Positions 17,171 to 25,197 of a stretch of 34,760 nt of DNA are shown in pieces. A model generated the notes under the pieces. That model saw nothing but the letters and a program-made list of their open reading frames with translations. It made no database searches and had not been told where the DNA came from. How positions within the stretch are numbered: position 1 is the first letter of the stretch; the number at the start of each line of letters is the position of its first letter. The translations under genes were made by a program, and so were the position numbers. This stretch comes from Bacteroidia bacterium (GTDB lineage: Bacteria > Bacteroidota > Bacteroidia > NS11-12g > UBA9320). The DNA lies in assembly GCA_029253325.1 (NCBI GenBank), contig JAQWZS010000002.1:1-34760 (forward strand). Direction: 5' to 3'.

Positions 17171-17623
17171 TTAATCTTTTTGTTTGAAGAGCCAGTACTT
17201 TTGTCCAATAAAAGTAGCTGTAGCACTCAAGGCTGTTGCAAAAAAGAACGCTAAAAATTTGTCTAAACTCAGGGCGTATGATTGAATAATTTCTTGAACT
17301 TCTGATTCTAATGAAAATCGAAATAGGTAGTTAGGTATGCTATCGATAAGAAAACTATTTGCCGATACATTAATAATTAATGCAGCAAAATACAACACGG
17401 CGAATAGTGAAAGACGTTTATTGTTTTTATCAGTTTGTCTCCATGTCCAGTATTTATTTAGATTATAAGTTACAATCATACCTGAGCAAAAACTTAATGC
17501 TTTTGATTCATTAGTCCCCATGTATTGTGATAGTAAAAAATATACAACAAAATCTACTCCAACGGCTAATACTCCACTGATGATAAATTTAGTAAGTTGC
17601 TTGCCTGCTTGATAAATGGCCAT
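17171..17623 (-). CDS. GtrA family membrane protein
   Basis: The 150 residues contain four predicted membrane helices and the GtrA-family pattern: N-terminal QLTKFIISGVLAVGVDFVVYFLL, the NKYWTWR motif after helix 2, and C-terminal ATATFIGQKYWLFKQ. Family members help move or modify lipid-linked sugars across the inner membrane, for example in O-antigen glucosylation or cell-wall arabinogalactan assembly. The specific substrate here is unknown. It starts 6 nt after the LD-carboxypeptidase gene on the same strand, so the two are probably co-transcribed. Confidence 0.88.
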   Translation of the reverse strand: MAIYQAGKQLTKFIISGVLAVGVDFVVYFLLSQYMGTNESKALSFCSGMIVTYNLNKYWTWRQTDKNNKRLSLFAVLYFAALIINVSANSFLIDSIPNYLFRFSLESEVQEIIQSYALSLDKFLAFFFATALSATATFIGQKYWLFKQKD

Positions 17624-17629
17624 ACTGTT

Positions 17630-18538
17630 CTAGGCAGGCAAAAATAGCGTATTATCACGGATGTTTGCATTCATGCCAAGTCTGAGAGATAGATTAGGTT
17701 GAGTGTGTCCGGCATCTAATCCAAAATAGACGGGGTAATCATAATCTTTGGTGTGATCTGAAATGATTTGCAGTGCATTTTTTCCATAAGGAATGGGATT
17801 GTCATTCATATCGCTCATTCCACCAATAACGAGTGCAGACAATGCTTGTAACTTGCCTGTTCTTTTGAGATTCATCATCATACGATCAATATGATATAGA
17901 TACTCATCTAAATCTTCCAAAAATAGTATGCAGCCATCGGTAGAAATATCAGATTTAGAACCGCACAAGCTGTAAAGCATACTAAGGTTTCCTCCAATTA
18001 ATCGGCCACTAGCTTCTCCATATCTATTTAGTGAGTTATTAGGCAAATGGTATGATAAATCTTTGCCAAATAAAGCATCAATTAAACTTTGGTTACTGGC
18101 AGTTTCCTGGAAATCATCAGACCCTGTAATGTTGATGGGCATAGTGCAATGAAGGGTTGGGAATCCATAATTAGCTTGAATATGTGAATGGATAGCCGTA
18201 ACATCACTATAACCTAGAATCCATTTTTTTTTATCAATTACTGGTTGAAAATTCAGTTGATCTAGTATTCTAACCGATCCATACCCTCCTCGTGAACATA
18301 GAATTGCTTGAATATTTGGGTCGTCAATGAAGTCTTGAAAGTCATGAATTTTATCTGAATCAGACCCCGCCATTTGGTCGAGTATGTTGAACATATTGGG
18401 ACCGAGTTCTACATTGAGTCCAAATTTATTGAGCCATTTAATGGTAGGTTCGACCTGTTTTCGGTTGATGTGGCGAGCTGGAGATACGATGCCTACTGTA
18501 TCCCCTTTTTTAAGATATCGTGGGGTGAATGGACTCAT
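17630..18538 (-). CDS. ldcA: LD-carboxypeptidase, S66 (LdcA/MccF) family
   Basis: It is a cytoplasmic serine peptidase that removes the terminal D-alanine from murein tetrapeptides during peptidoglycan recycling. The 302 residues show GDTVGIVSPAR at the N-terminus and CSRGGYGSVRIL. The catalytic Ser lies in GYSDVTAIHSH (Ser 111), the Glu in FLEDLDEYLYHID (Glu 208), and the His in DAGHTQPNLSLRLG (His 278), so the S66 triad is complete. No signal peptide is present, which fits LdcA. The related MccF immunity peptidases share this fold, but no microcin genes lie nearby. It leads the ldcA-gtrA unit. Confidence 0.92.
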   Translation of the reverse strand: MSPFTPRYLKKGDTVGIVSPARHINRKQVEPTIKWLNKFGLNVELGPNMFNILDQMAGSDSDKIHDFQDFIDDPNIQAILCSRGGYGSVRILDQLNFQPVIDKKKWILGYSDVTAIHSHIQANYGFPTLHCTMPINITGSDDFQETASNQSLIDALFGKDLSYHLPNNSLNRYGEASGRLIGGNLSMLYSLCGSKSDISTDGCILFLEDLDEYLYHIDRMMMNLKRTGKLQALSALVIGGMSDMNDNPIPYGKNALQIISDHTKDYDYPVYFGLDAGHTQPNLSLRLGMNANIRDNTLFLPA

Positions 18539-18641
18539 TTTTAAAAAAGCAAATATTATCTTTTATTTTTTTCTTTTTTAACCCCATTCTAAACAAGCCC
18601 ATCAAAGCCCTCAAAATAAAGATTTTCGAGGAGCATTACTA

Positions 18642-18649
18642 TACATTTG
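18642..18649 (+). promoter_or_regulatory. -7 promoter box of the acyl-CoA dehydrogenase gene
   Basis: TACATTTG matches TAnnTTTG and ends 12 nt before the ATG at 18662. No clear -33 box is seen. Confidence 0.5.
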
Positions 18650-18661
18650 TGAAAAAACAGT

Positions 18662-19804
18662 ATGGATATTAAACTTTCAGAAGAGCATTTAATGATACAA
18701 AAGGCTGCTAGAGATTTTGCAGAATCGGAGTTATTGCCGGGTGTTATTGAGCGAGATAACGAACAGCGATTCCCAACTGAACAAATAAAAAAATTAGGGG
18801 AGTTAGGCATGTTGGGGATGATGGTTGACCCTCAATGGGGCGGCAGCGGTATGGATACCATTAGCTATGTGTTAGCTATGGAGGAAATCTCCAAAGTAGA
18901 TGCTAGTGCAAGTGTGGTGATGAGTGTAAATAACTCGTTAGTTTGTTGGGGAATAGAAAAATATGGAAATGATGATCAGAAGGAACGTTTTCTTAAGCCC
19001 CTAGCGAGTGGCCAAATTCATGGTGGTTTTTGCCTAAGTGAACCTGAAGCAGGTAGTGATGCTACAAGTCAAAAAACTACAGCAATTGATATGGGAGATC
19101 ATTATTTATTAAATGGTACCAAGAATTGGATTACTAATGGTAAGACAGGTAGCACTTTTTTAGTAATGGCTCAAACAGATATTGAAAAAGGACACAAGGG
19201 GATTAATTGCTTGATTGTAACTTCTGATATGGAAGGGTTTACAGTAGGTAATAAAGAAGATAAATTAGGAATCCGTGGGTCAGATACTCATTCAATCATG
19301 TTTCAAGATGTGAAAGTACCTAAAGAAAATCGCCTCGGTGAGGAAGGATTTGGGTTCAAGTTTGCCATGCAGGTTCTTAGTGGTGGACGAATAGGAATTG
19401 CTGCCCAAGCTCTTGGAATTGCAAGTGGAGCTTATGAGCGATCATTACAATATTCAAAAGAACGTAAAGCATTTGGAACGGAAATCATGAATCATCAAGC
19501 CATTCAATTCAAGTTGGCTGATATGGCTACACGTATTGAAGCTTCAAGGCTTTTATGTTTTAAAGCTGCAGCACTAAAGGATGCGGGAGAAGATTATTCA
19601 CAAGCATCAAGTATGGCTAAATTATATGCTTCAGAAACAGCAATGTGGGTTGCCACAGAGGCAGTTCAAATTCATGGAGGGTATGGTTTTGTGAAAGAAT
19701 ATCATGTAGAGCGAATGATGCGGGACGCTAAAATTACTCAAATCTATGAGGGTACGAGCGAAGTGCAACGAATCGTGATAGCTCGAAGTATCTTAAAAGG
19801 GTAA
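18662..19804 (+). CDS. acyl-CoA dehydrogenase, short-chain (butyryl-CoA dehydrogenase-like)
   Basis: This FAD enzyme oxidises acyl-CoA to trans-2-enoyl-CoA and hands electrons to electron-transfer flavoprotein. The 380 residues show the family order: helical N-domain (LSEEHLMIQKAARDFAESE), the FAD/CoA loop GGFCLSEPEAGSDATSQKTTA, TKNWITNG, and LGIRGSDTHSIMFQDVKVP. The C-terminal end has QIHGGYGFVKEYHVERMMRDAKI and IYEGTSEVQ, whose Glu 363 is the expected catalytic base. Length and Glu position favour short-chain acyl-CoA, though branched substrates are possible. It is monocistronic and abuts the convergent FAD oxidoreductase gene with no bases between stops. A candidate electron acceptor complex is at 29.4-31.5 kb. 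Confidence 0.95.
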   Translation: MDIKLSEEHLMIQKAARDFAESELLPGVIERDNEQRFPTEQIKKLGELGMLGMMVDPQWGGSGMDTISYVLAMEEISKVDASASVVMSVNNSLVCWGIEKYGNDDQKERFLKPLASGQIHGGFCLSEPEAGSDATSQKTTAIDMGDHYLLNGTKNWITNGKTGSTFLVMAQTDIEKGHKGINCLIVTSDMEGFTVGNKEDKLGIRGSDTHSIMFQDVKVPKENRLGEEGFGFKFAMQVLSGGRIGIAAQALGIASGAYERSLQYSKERKAFGTEIMNHQAIQFKLADMATRIEASRLLCFKAAALKDAGEDYSQASSMAKLYASETAMWVATEAVQIHGGYGFVKEYHVERMMRDAKITQIYEGTSEVQRIVIARSILKG

Positions 19805-20920
19805 TCAGACGATCATTTCAAGAATATCTTCGGCAACACTAGCACTAAGTGCAACTCCCATGCCTCCAAGTCTGGCTGCAAGAAATACATGAGGTTCTAA
19901 TTTTTTAATGATAGGCATTTTTTGTTTTGATTTTCCCATCCCCATGATGCCACTCCATTGATATTCTACAGAAACAGGTCTACCCGTAATTTGCTCCTCC
20001 ATAAAGCGTTTGAGCTCAGAAATAATAACATCGCTTGTCTCAATTTTATCTGTGGTTTCTCCAATAGAGTCATAGTTTCTAGCTCCACCAAGAAGTATGC
20101 GGTTATCAATATCTCTCCAATAATAATAGCCATTATCATAATGATAAAGGCCTTCAATCGGCAATTGATCCATCTGTTCACTGACGATTACCTGCCCTCT
20201 ACATGGGGAAATATCCTCATCGACTAAATTAGGAGTGAATGCGTTGGTACACAATATTAAATTATTAGTTTCTAATTGAATCTTTTGTTTAGTTTTAACG
20301 GTTATTTGAGTTTCACCGTTCCAATCGAGTACTTCTAATCCACCAATTAGATTGATATTTAAACTTTGAGCATAGCGGTAAATGGTACGATACATTTTGC
20401 CGGTATTGAGTTGCCCCTCATACTCATTATGGATAGTTCCTATTACACCAGGTAGTAAGCATTTGCTTTTGTATGTAAAAACACGGTCAAGGTCTAATTC
20501 TCGGGATAAAATAGTATTGATACCCTGCAAACTATCAATAGCTTCATGAAGTTCATGCTTATTTTTACGGGTGAATATCTCGATACTTCCTTTAGTTTGA
20601 TAGTCAATATTATGATCGCCAAATTTTTTTTGAAGTTTGATAAGCCCATGGTATCTTTTTGATATCGTTTCGTACACATTTTCTGGGGTATCATATTTCA
20701 GATCATCTAATATTTCAGAGACATTTGCAAAACATCCAAATCCAGCATTTCGAGTGCTAGCCCCTAGCCCCCAGCCATGCCTATCAATGACTGCAATACT
20801 TGCTTTTGGGTGTTTTTCTTTGAGATTAATTGCCGTTTGAAGACCTACAAGCCCCATCCCAACAATAAGGTAGTCAGAAGGAGAAATTAAGTATTCTTTT
20901 TCCCAATAGGAGAAATTCAT
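19805..20920 (-). CDS. FAD-dependent oxidoreductase, glycine/D-amino-acid oxidase (DAO) family
   Basis: This 371-residue flavoprotein of the DAO family would oxidise a secondary or D-amine. The dinucleotide-binding motif is VGMGLVG (20-26) in YLIVGMGLVGLQTAINL, followed by the acidic end of strand 2 (VIDRHGWGLGASTRNAGFG), where RNAG is typical of the family. YYWRDIDNRILLGGARNYD and the C-terminal LAARLGGMGVALSASVAEDI form the second FAD region. The substrate is unknown. About 15 residues precede the Rossmann strand. It is transcribed away from the FabK/NMO-like gene from a near-symmetrical divergent promoter region and converges on the acyl-CoA dehydrogenase. Confidence 0.88.
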   Translation of the reverse strand: MNFSYWEKEYLISPSDYLIVGMGLVGLQTAINLKEKHPKASIAVIDRHGWGLGASTRNAGFGCFANVSEILDDLKYDTPENVYETISKRYHGLIKLQKKFGDHNIDYQTKGSIEIFTRKNKHELHEAIDSLQGINTILSRELDLDRVFTYKSKCLLPGVIGTIHNEYEGQLNTGKMYRTIYRYAQSLNINLIGGLEVLDWNGETQITVKTKQKIQLETNNLILCTNAFTPNLVDEDISPCRGQVIVSEQMDQLPIEGLYHYDNGYYYWRDIDNRILLGGARNYDSIGETTDKIETSDVIISELKRFMEEQITGRPVSVEYQWSGIMGMGKSKQKMPIIKKLEPHVFLAARLGGMGVALSASVAEDILEMIV

Positions 20921-20924
20921 AAAA

Positions 20925-20932
20925 CGAAGTTA
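20925..20932 (-). promoter_or_regulatory. -7-like box of the DAO-family gene, 4 nt from ATG
   Basis: TAACTTCG on the minus strand has one mismatch to TAnnTTTG and ends 4 nt before the ATG at 20920. The same 8-mer sits 4 nt before the divergent gene at 20981-20988. Confidence 0.4.
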
Positions 20933-20980
20933 ATCAGAAAAGTTATTCCTATTCATCGATTATCTGTTTTAACAATTTCC

Positions 20981-20988
20981 TAACTTCG
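20981..20988 (+). promoter_or_regulatory. -7-like box of the FabK/NMO-like gene, 4 nt from ATG
   Basis: TAACTTCG has one mismatch to TAnnTTTG and ends 4 nt before the ATG at 20993, mirroring the divergent gene. A leaderless mRNA is predicted. Confidence 0.4.
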
Positions 20989-20992
20989 CCAA

Positions 20993-21934
20993 ATGACAAA
21001 ACGAATTACATCGTTGTTTGGAATAAGATACCCCATTATTCAAGCAGGGATGATTTGGTGTAGTGGATGGAGACTAGCAAGTGCTGTGAGTAATTCTGGA
21101 GGACTTGGGATCATTGGTGCAGGTAGTATGTACCCAGATATTTTAAGAGAACATATTCAAAAGTGTAAAAAAGCCACTAATCAACCTTTTGGAGTGAATA
21201 TTCCTTTGTTATATCCTGAAATCGAAAAGTTAATCCAGATTGTAATTGAAGAAAAAGTTCAAATTGTTTTTACATCAGCGGGTAATCCAGCTATTTGGAC
21301 AAAACATCTCAAGGAAAGAGGGATTATAGTTGTCCATGTGGTAAGCAATGAAAAGTTTGCATTAAAAGCAGAGTCTTGTGGTGTGGATGCTATTGTTGCT
21401 GAAGGTTTTGAGGCGGGAGGTCATAATGGTCGAGAGGAAACGACCACTCTTGTGCTTGTACCTCAACTATGTAAAATCGTCAAAATCCCTGTAATTGCTG
21501 CTGGAGGGATAGGCACAGGCAGAACGATGCTCGCAGCTATGGCTATGGGTGCTGAGGGTGTTCAAATTGGAAGTCGTTTTGTAACTTCTGAAGAGTCATC
21601 AGCTCATATCAATTTTAAAAGAGCAGTTTTAAAGGCCAAAGACGGTGACACTCAATTAAGCATAAAAAAACTTACTCCTGCACGCCTATTGAAAAATAAG
21701 TTCTGGGAACAAATTGCTCGTGCAGAAATGAGTGGGGCATCCGAAGACGAATTAAAAATAATTTTAGGGAGAGCAAGAGCAAAAAAGGGGATGTTTGAGG
21801 GAGACCTTGAAGAAGGAGAGCTTGAGATTGGTCAGATTAGCGGTTATATTGATGAGATAAAACCAGCAGCAGACATTGTTGTTGAAATAATAGCAGAGTA
21901 TAGGTCTGCGTTACAAGAATTGAAACCTATTTAA
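20993..21934 (+). CDS. FMN-dependent enoyl-ACP reductase (FabK-like) / nitronate monooxygenase family
   Basis: This is a TIM-barrel flavoprotein of 313 residues. The N-terminus RITSLFGIRYPIIQAGM and the segment NSGGLGIIGAGSM resemble FabK closely, as does QPFGVNIPLL. The putative catalytic His is in EGFEAGGHNG (His 144). PVIAAGGIGTGR and MGAEGVQIGSRFV form the FMN phosphate site. Members either reduce enoyl-ACP in fatty acid synthesis or oxidise alkyl nitronates, and the sequence alone does not decide; the overall pattern looks closer to FabK to my eye. The C-terminal 70 residues are Glu-rich. It is followed after 6 nt by the AlbA_2-domain gene, an apparent two-gene operon. Confidence 0.85.
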   Translation: MTKRITSLFGIRYPIIQAGMIWCSGWRLASAVSNSGGLGIIGAGSMYPDILREHIQKCKKATNQPFGVNIPLLYPEIEKLIQIVIEEKVQIVFTSAGNPAIWTKHLKERGIIVVHVVSNEKFALKAESCGVDAIVAEGFEAGGHNGREETTTLVLVPQLCKIVKIPVIAAGGIGTGRTMLAAMAMGAEGVQIGSRFVTSEESSAHINFKRAVLKAKDGDTQLSIKKLTPARLLKNKFWEQIARAEMSGASEDELKIILGRARAKKGMFEGDLEEGELEIGQISGYIDEIKPAADIVVEIIAEYRSALQELKPI

Positions 21935-21940
21935 ATACGG

Positions 21941-22567
21941 GTGATCGACCGAATAAAAAAATATTTAATTGATGGAGAAGGTGAAACTCTTGATTACAAA
22001 CAAGAGATAAGTAGTGCTTCTAAAATTGCAAAAACAATGGTCAGTTTTGCCAATCACAAAGGAGGTGTTCTCTTGGTAGGGGTAAGAGATAATCGGAGTA
22101 TTGCTGGTATTCGAAGTGAAGATGAAAAGTACATGCTTGATTTAGCTGCATCGTTTTACTGCAAACCCGAGATAGAATTGGAGCTTGAGGAGCATAACAT
22201 TGGTGGTAAAGTAATCTTGGAATGTACAGTCCCAGAAGGGGAGTCAAAACCATACTCAGCAAAAGGAGAGGATGGCAAATGGTGGGTTCATATTCGGAGT
22301 AAAGATAAAAGTCTTTTGGCGAGTAAAATTATTGTTGACGTACTAAAAAGACAATCAAGCAATAAAGGGACACTAATAAAGTATGGCAAGAATGAGGAGG
22401 CACTTCTTAAATACTTGGAGGACAATGATCGAATAACACTTCAGCAATTCCGTAAGATGGTAAATATTAGTAAGTGGAGGGCTTCAAAAATTCTGGTAAA
22501 TCTGATTAGTGCAGGTGTAATTCTTAATCACACCCATGAAAAAACGGAGTTTTATACCCTCGTCTAA
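21941..22567 (+). CDS. Schlafen AlbA_2-domain protein with C-terminal winged helix
   Basis: The 208 residues begin with GTG, the only sensible start, 6 nt after the flavoprotein stop. Residues about 10-120 form an AlbA_2 (divergent AAA-4) domain: GEGETLDYKQE, KTMVSFANHKGGVLLVGVRDN and the strand KVILECTVPEGESKPYS. Such domains bind nucleic acid or nucleotide in DNA-binding proteins and transcription regulators. Residues about 140-208 look like a winged helix (EALLKYLEDNDRITLQQFRKMVNISKWRASKILVNLISAGVI), consistent with a DNA-binding regulator. The target is unknown, and coupling to the flavoprotein suggests but does not show a link to it. Confidence 0.8.
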   Translation: MIDRIKKYLIDGEGETLDYKQEISSASKIAKTMVSFANHKGGVLLVGVRDNRSIAGIRSEDEKYMLDLAASFYCKPEIELELEEHNIGGKVILECTVPEGESKPYSAKGEDGKWWVHIRSKDKSLLASKIIVDVLKRQSSNKGTLIKYGKNEEALLKYLEDNDRITLQQFRKMVNISKWRASKILVNLISAGVILNHTHEKTEFYTLV

Positions 22568-22612
22568 GAACTGGCAGTAAAATATTTCTTATTTCAATTT
22601 CGTTTAGAATAT

Positions 22613-22620
22613 TACCTTTG
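22613..22620 (+). promoter_or_regulatory. -7 promoter box of the porG-like/uppS/bamA block
   Basis: TACCTTTG matches TAnnTTTG and is 42 nt before the ATG at 22663. It lies where a longer TTG-initiated frame would begin, supporting the later start. Confidence 0.5.
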
Positions 22621-22628
22621 TTAATTAC

Positions 22629-22642
22629 AGCTACATGTAGCT
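22629..22642 (+). promoter_or_regulatory. 14-bp perfect palindrome in the leader of the porG-like gene
   Basis: AGCTACATGTAGCT is a perfect palindrome 8 nt downstream of the -7 box, placing it just after the expected transcription start. It could be an operator or an RNA hairpin. Confidence 0.35.
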
Positions 22643-22662
22643 TTCATAGATATTCCAAAATC

Positions 22663-23580
22663 ATGAAAAAAATAAAAGCCAAAATAATCCTAAGTATTTC
22701 CTTGACCCTTTTTATGGGGATTCAAAGTGCCTCTGCTCAACGTTGGTTTAAATCAAGTTCGCTAGAATTTGGTCTAATCGGTGGGTTTAGCCATTACAAT
22801 GGCGATTTAGTCAAATCAGCGATAGAGCCTCGTGCTATGAAGCCAAGTTTTGGTGTTATTACACGATACTCGCCTCAACAAAGATTAACTATTCGATTGA
22901 GTGCTCAGTATGGTCAAATAGAAGGAAGAGATGATTGGTATGAAGATCGAGGCAAGACAAGAAACCTCAGTTTTCAGTCTGACTTATGGGACTTTACTGG
23001 TGCTTTAGAATACAATTTTAACACATTGGATAGAAAAGCAAAATCAGGGGTGGTGCCTTATGTTTATTCTGGGTTTAGTGTGTTTAAGTTTAATCCAAAA
23101 GCTGAATTTAATTACGATCCAAATGGTCAGATGGCCGCATACTTAACTCCTGGAGTATATGCAGAATTGGCAGATAGAGACGGAGAAATAGTTGAGTTGC
23201 AACCATTAGGCACAGAAGGACAAGAAACCACTGAATTCAATGATCGAAAACGATATGCTTTGACACAAATTGCTATTCCAATTGGAGCAGGTTTTAAATT
23301 TAAATTAAGTCATAATTGGATTGTAGGCATCGATTATGGAATGCGTTTTACATTTACAGACTACATGGACGATGTGAGTGAAACGTATGTTGATCCACAG
23401 CGACTTACAGCTCAATATGGCCCTATGTCTGCAGCTATGGCTGATCGGAGTGAGGTTCTTCACGATGAATTATTAAATAATCAAAGAGGCGATTCTAACG
23501 ACAATGATATTTATGGAATTTTTGGCGTGACAATCATGTATAGAATTCACGGTAATAGACCATCATGCCCATCTTTTTAA
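22663..23580 (+). CDS. PorG-like outer-membrane beta-barrel protein (DUF6089-type), copy 1
   Basis: The 305 residues have a clean signal peptide (MKKIKAKIILSISLTLFMG to SASAQ) and an eight-strand-type barrel. Motifs are LEFGLIGGFSHYNGDLV, LSFQSDLWDFTGALEYNF, VPYVYSGFSVFKFNPKA, FKLSHNWIVGIDYGMRFTFTDYMDDVS and a final IFGVTIMYRI followed by a Cys-Pro near the C-terminus. This pattern is that of DUF6089 proteins, which include PorG of the Porphyromonas gingivalis type IX secretion machine. As I recall, PorG is likewise encoded directly before uppS and bamA. The frame is open upstream to a TTG at 22618, but ATG 22663 fits the signal peptide and the promoter. A tandem paralogue follows. Confidence 0.85.
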   Translation: MKKIKAKIILSISLTLFMGIQSASAQRWFKSSSLEFGLIGGFSHYNGDLVKSAIEPRAMKPSFGVITRYSPQQRLTIRLSAQYGQIEGRDDWYEDRGKTRNLSFQSDLWDFTGALEYNFNTLDRKAKSGVVPYVYSGFSVFKFNPKAEFNYDPNGQMAAYLTPGVYAELADRDGEIVELQPLGTEGQETTEFNDRKRYALTQIAIPIGAGFKFKLSHNWIVGIDYGMRFTFTDYMDDVSETYVDPQRLTAQYGPMSAAMADRSEVLHDELLNNQRGDSNDNDIYGIFGVTIMYRIHGNRPSCPSF

Positions 23581-23633
23581 TAGTAAAATGGGGAATATTA
23601 TCCATTTTTTAACAAGATAAATAACATCCCGTT

Positions 23634-23641
23634 TACTTTTG
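23634..23641 (+). promoter_or_regulatory. -7 promoter box of the second porG-like gene
   Basis: TACTTTTG matches TAnnTTTG, 13 nt before GTG 23655. It suggests copy 2, uppS and bamA can be transcribed separately from copy 1. Confidence 0.5.
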
Positions 23642-23654
23642 CGTATTGTATAAA

Positions 23655-24452
23655 GTGCCTAACATTAAATCACTATCAGCAACACCTGTACTTTTTTGGA
23701 TATTTGCCATGATGAATTTTGGTGTATCTGCCCAGTCATGGGAAATTGGTGGGGCTATTGGGGTGTCTAATTACCATGGAGACTTAGCATATAATATTTC
23801 TCCAAAAGAAACTCATTTTTCAGGAGGAATATTTTTAAACTATAATTTCAATGAATATTGGTCTTACAGACCCACATTGTCTTATCTCAAGATATCGGGT
23901 GCAGATAGTAATTTTACAGATTACGAACTCAGAAATTTAAGCTTTAGAAATAATATTTATGAATTATCTAATGCATTAGAATTTAACTTCAAACCCTTTA
24001 GTAATCGAGATATTCATACAAAAACTACATTTTATGCAACAGCTGGTCTAGCTATATTTATGCACAAACCTGAGGCATTTTTGAATGGAGAGTGGTACAA
24101 TCTTTCTGACTTGGCTACTGAGAATCAAAATTATAGTTTATTCCAATTTGCAATACCAATGGGTGCTGGAATTAAATATGCATTAACTGATAATTTGATT
24201 CTAGGCTTCGAAACAGCATGGAGAAAAACATTTATCGACTATTTAGATGATGTAAGTGGGGAGTATTCAGATGTCCAGAATGCGGATGGTTCGATTAATC
24301 GATTTGTAGATAGGTCTTGGGAATTAACATCTAATGGAAGACCTTTGGCAAATGATGGAGATATGCGAGGTGATCCCAATCTAAATGACTGGTATATTCA
24401 GTCTATTTTTAAGATATCCTACCGATTTACCCCAATTCAATGTCCTTATTAA
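23655..24452 (+). CDS. PorG-like outer-membrane beta-barrel protein (DUF6089-type), copy 2
   Basis: The protein of about 265 residues parallels copy 1 along its length: WEIGGAIGVSNYHGDLAYN, LSFRNNIYELSNALEFNF, TFYATAGLAIFMHKPEAFLNG, PMGAGIKYALTDNLILGFETAWRKTFIDYLDDVSGEY, and a final FKISYRFTPIQCPY with the same late Cys-Pro. A hydrophobic export signal ends in SAQ. There is no ATG before the signal; GTG 23655 is chosen, with TTG 23646 as alternative, because the latter sits at the predicted transcription start. It is followed by uppS after 6 nt. It probably arose by tandem duplication and then diverged. Either copy could be the functional PorG. Confidence 0.82.
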   Translation: MPNIKSLSATPVLFWIFAMMNFGVSAQSWEIGGAIGVSNYHGDLAYNISPKETHFSGGIFLNYNFNEYWSYRPTLSYLKISGADSNFTDYELRNLSFRNNIYELSNALEFNFKPFSNRDIHTKTTFYATAGLAIFMHKPEAFLNGEWYNLSDLATENQNYSLFQFAIPMGAGIKYALTDNLILGFETAWRKTFIDYLDDVSGEYSDVQNADGSINRFVDRSWELTSNGRPLANDGDMRGDPNLNDWYIQSIFKISYRFTPIQCPY

Positions 24453-24458
24453 CTTCAG

Positions 24459-25196
24459 ATGATCAAAGAAAATATTAATCCCGAACGATTGCCTAAGCAC
24501 ATTGCTATCATAATGGATGGAAATGGAAGATGGGCAAAGGAAAAAGGGAAATATCGAATATTTGGTCATGAAAATGGGGTCAAAGCTGTTAGTGAGGTTT
24601 CAGAGGGTTGTGCCGAGCTTGGAGTCAAGTACTTGACGCTGTATGCATTCAGCACAGAGAATTGGAATCGACCCAAAATGGAGGTCAATGCATTAATGAC
24701 TCTGCTTGTAAAAACTATCAAAAAAGAGACAGGCACGTTAATGAAAAATGGGATTAGGCTTGAGGCAATTGGCGACAAAACAACCTTACCTAAAGATTGC
24801 ATAAAAGAACTTGAAGAAGCTATTGAAGTAACAAAAGATAATGCTAAGATGACGCTAATATTGGCGTTAAGTTATAGTGCGAAGTGGGACATAGTGAATG
24901 CTACTCGAGATATTGTTAAACGTGCAATTGATGGGAAAATATCCCTAGATGATGTTAATGAAAAATTGATTAATAATACATTAACGACGCATAAATACCC
25001 TCACCCAGAGCTGATGATCCGTACAAGTGGCGAGCATCGAATAAGCAATTTTTTGCTTTGGGAGATAGCGTATAGTGAATTGTATTTTACCAATGTATTG
25101 TGGCCAGATTACAGAAAAGAACATTTGCATGAGGCAATAATAGATTACCAAAAAAGAGAACGAAGATTTGGAAAAACAAGTGAACAATTGGTTTAG
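24459..25196 (+). CDS. uppS: undecaprenyl diphosphate synthase (isoprenyl transferase)
   Basis: It builds C55 undecaprenyl diphosphate from farnesyl diphosphate and isopentenyl diphosphate, the lipid carrier precursor for peptidoglycan and O-antigen. Its 245 residues contain the cis-prenyltransferase signature HIAIIMDGNGRWAKEKG with catalytic Asp 20, the GHENGVKAV helix, LTLYAFSTENWNRP, and the C-terminal RTSGEHRISNFLLWEIAYSELYF. It lies between the porG-like pair and bamA, with 6 nt upstream and 1 nt downstream, forming one envelope-assembly operon. Confidence 0.97.
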   Translation: MIKENINPERLPKHIAIIMDGNGRWAKEKGKYRIFGHENGVKAVSEVSEGCAELGVKYLTLYAFSTENWNRPKMEVNALMTLLVKTIKKETGTLMKNGIRLEAIGDKTTLPKDCIKELEEAIEVTKDNAKMTLILALSYSAKWDIVNATRDIVKRAIDGKISLDDVNEKLINNTLTTHKYPHPELMIRTSGEHRISNFLLWEIAYSELYFTNVLWPDYRKEHLHEAIIDYQKRERRFGKTSEQLV

Positions 25197-25197
25197 A

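Noticed and set aside
17630..18538. MccF-type microcin immunity protein
   Set aside because: The same S66 fold, but no microcin or biosynthetic genes are nearby, and pairing with gtrA fits cell-wall recycling better.
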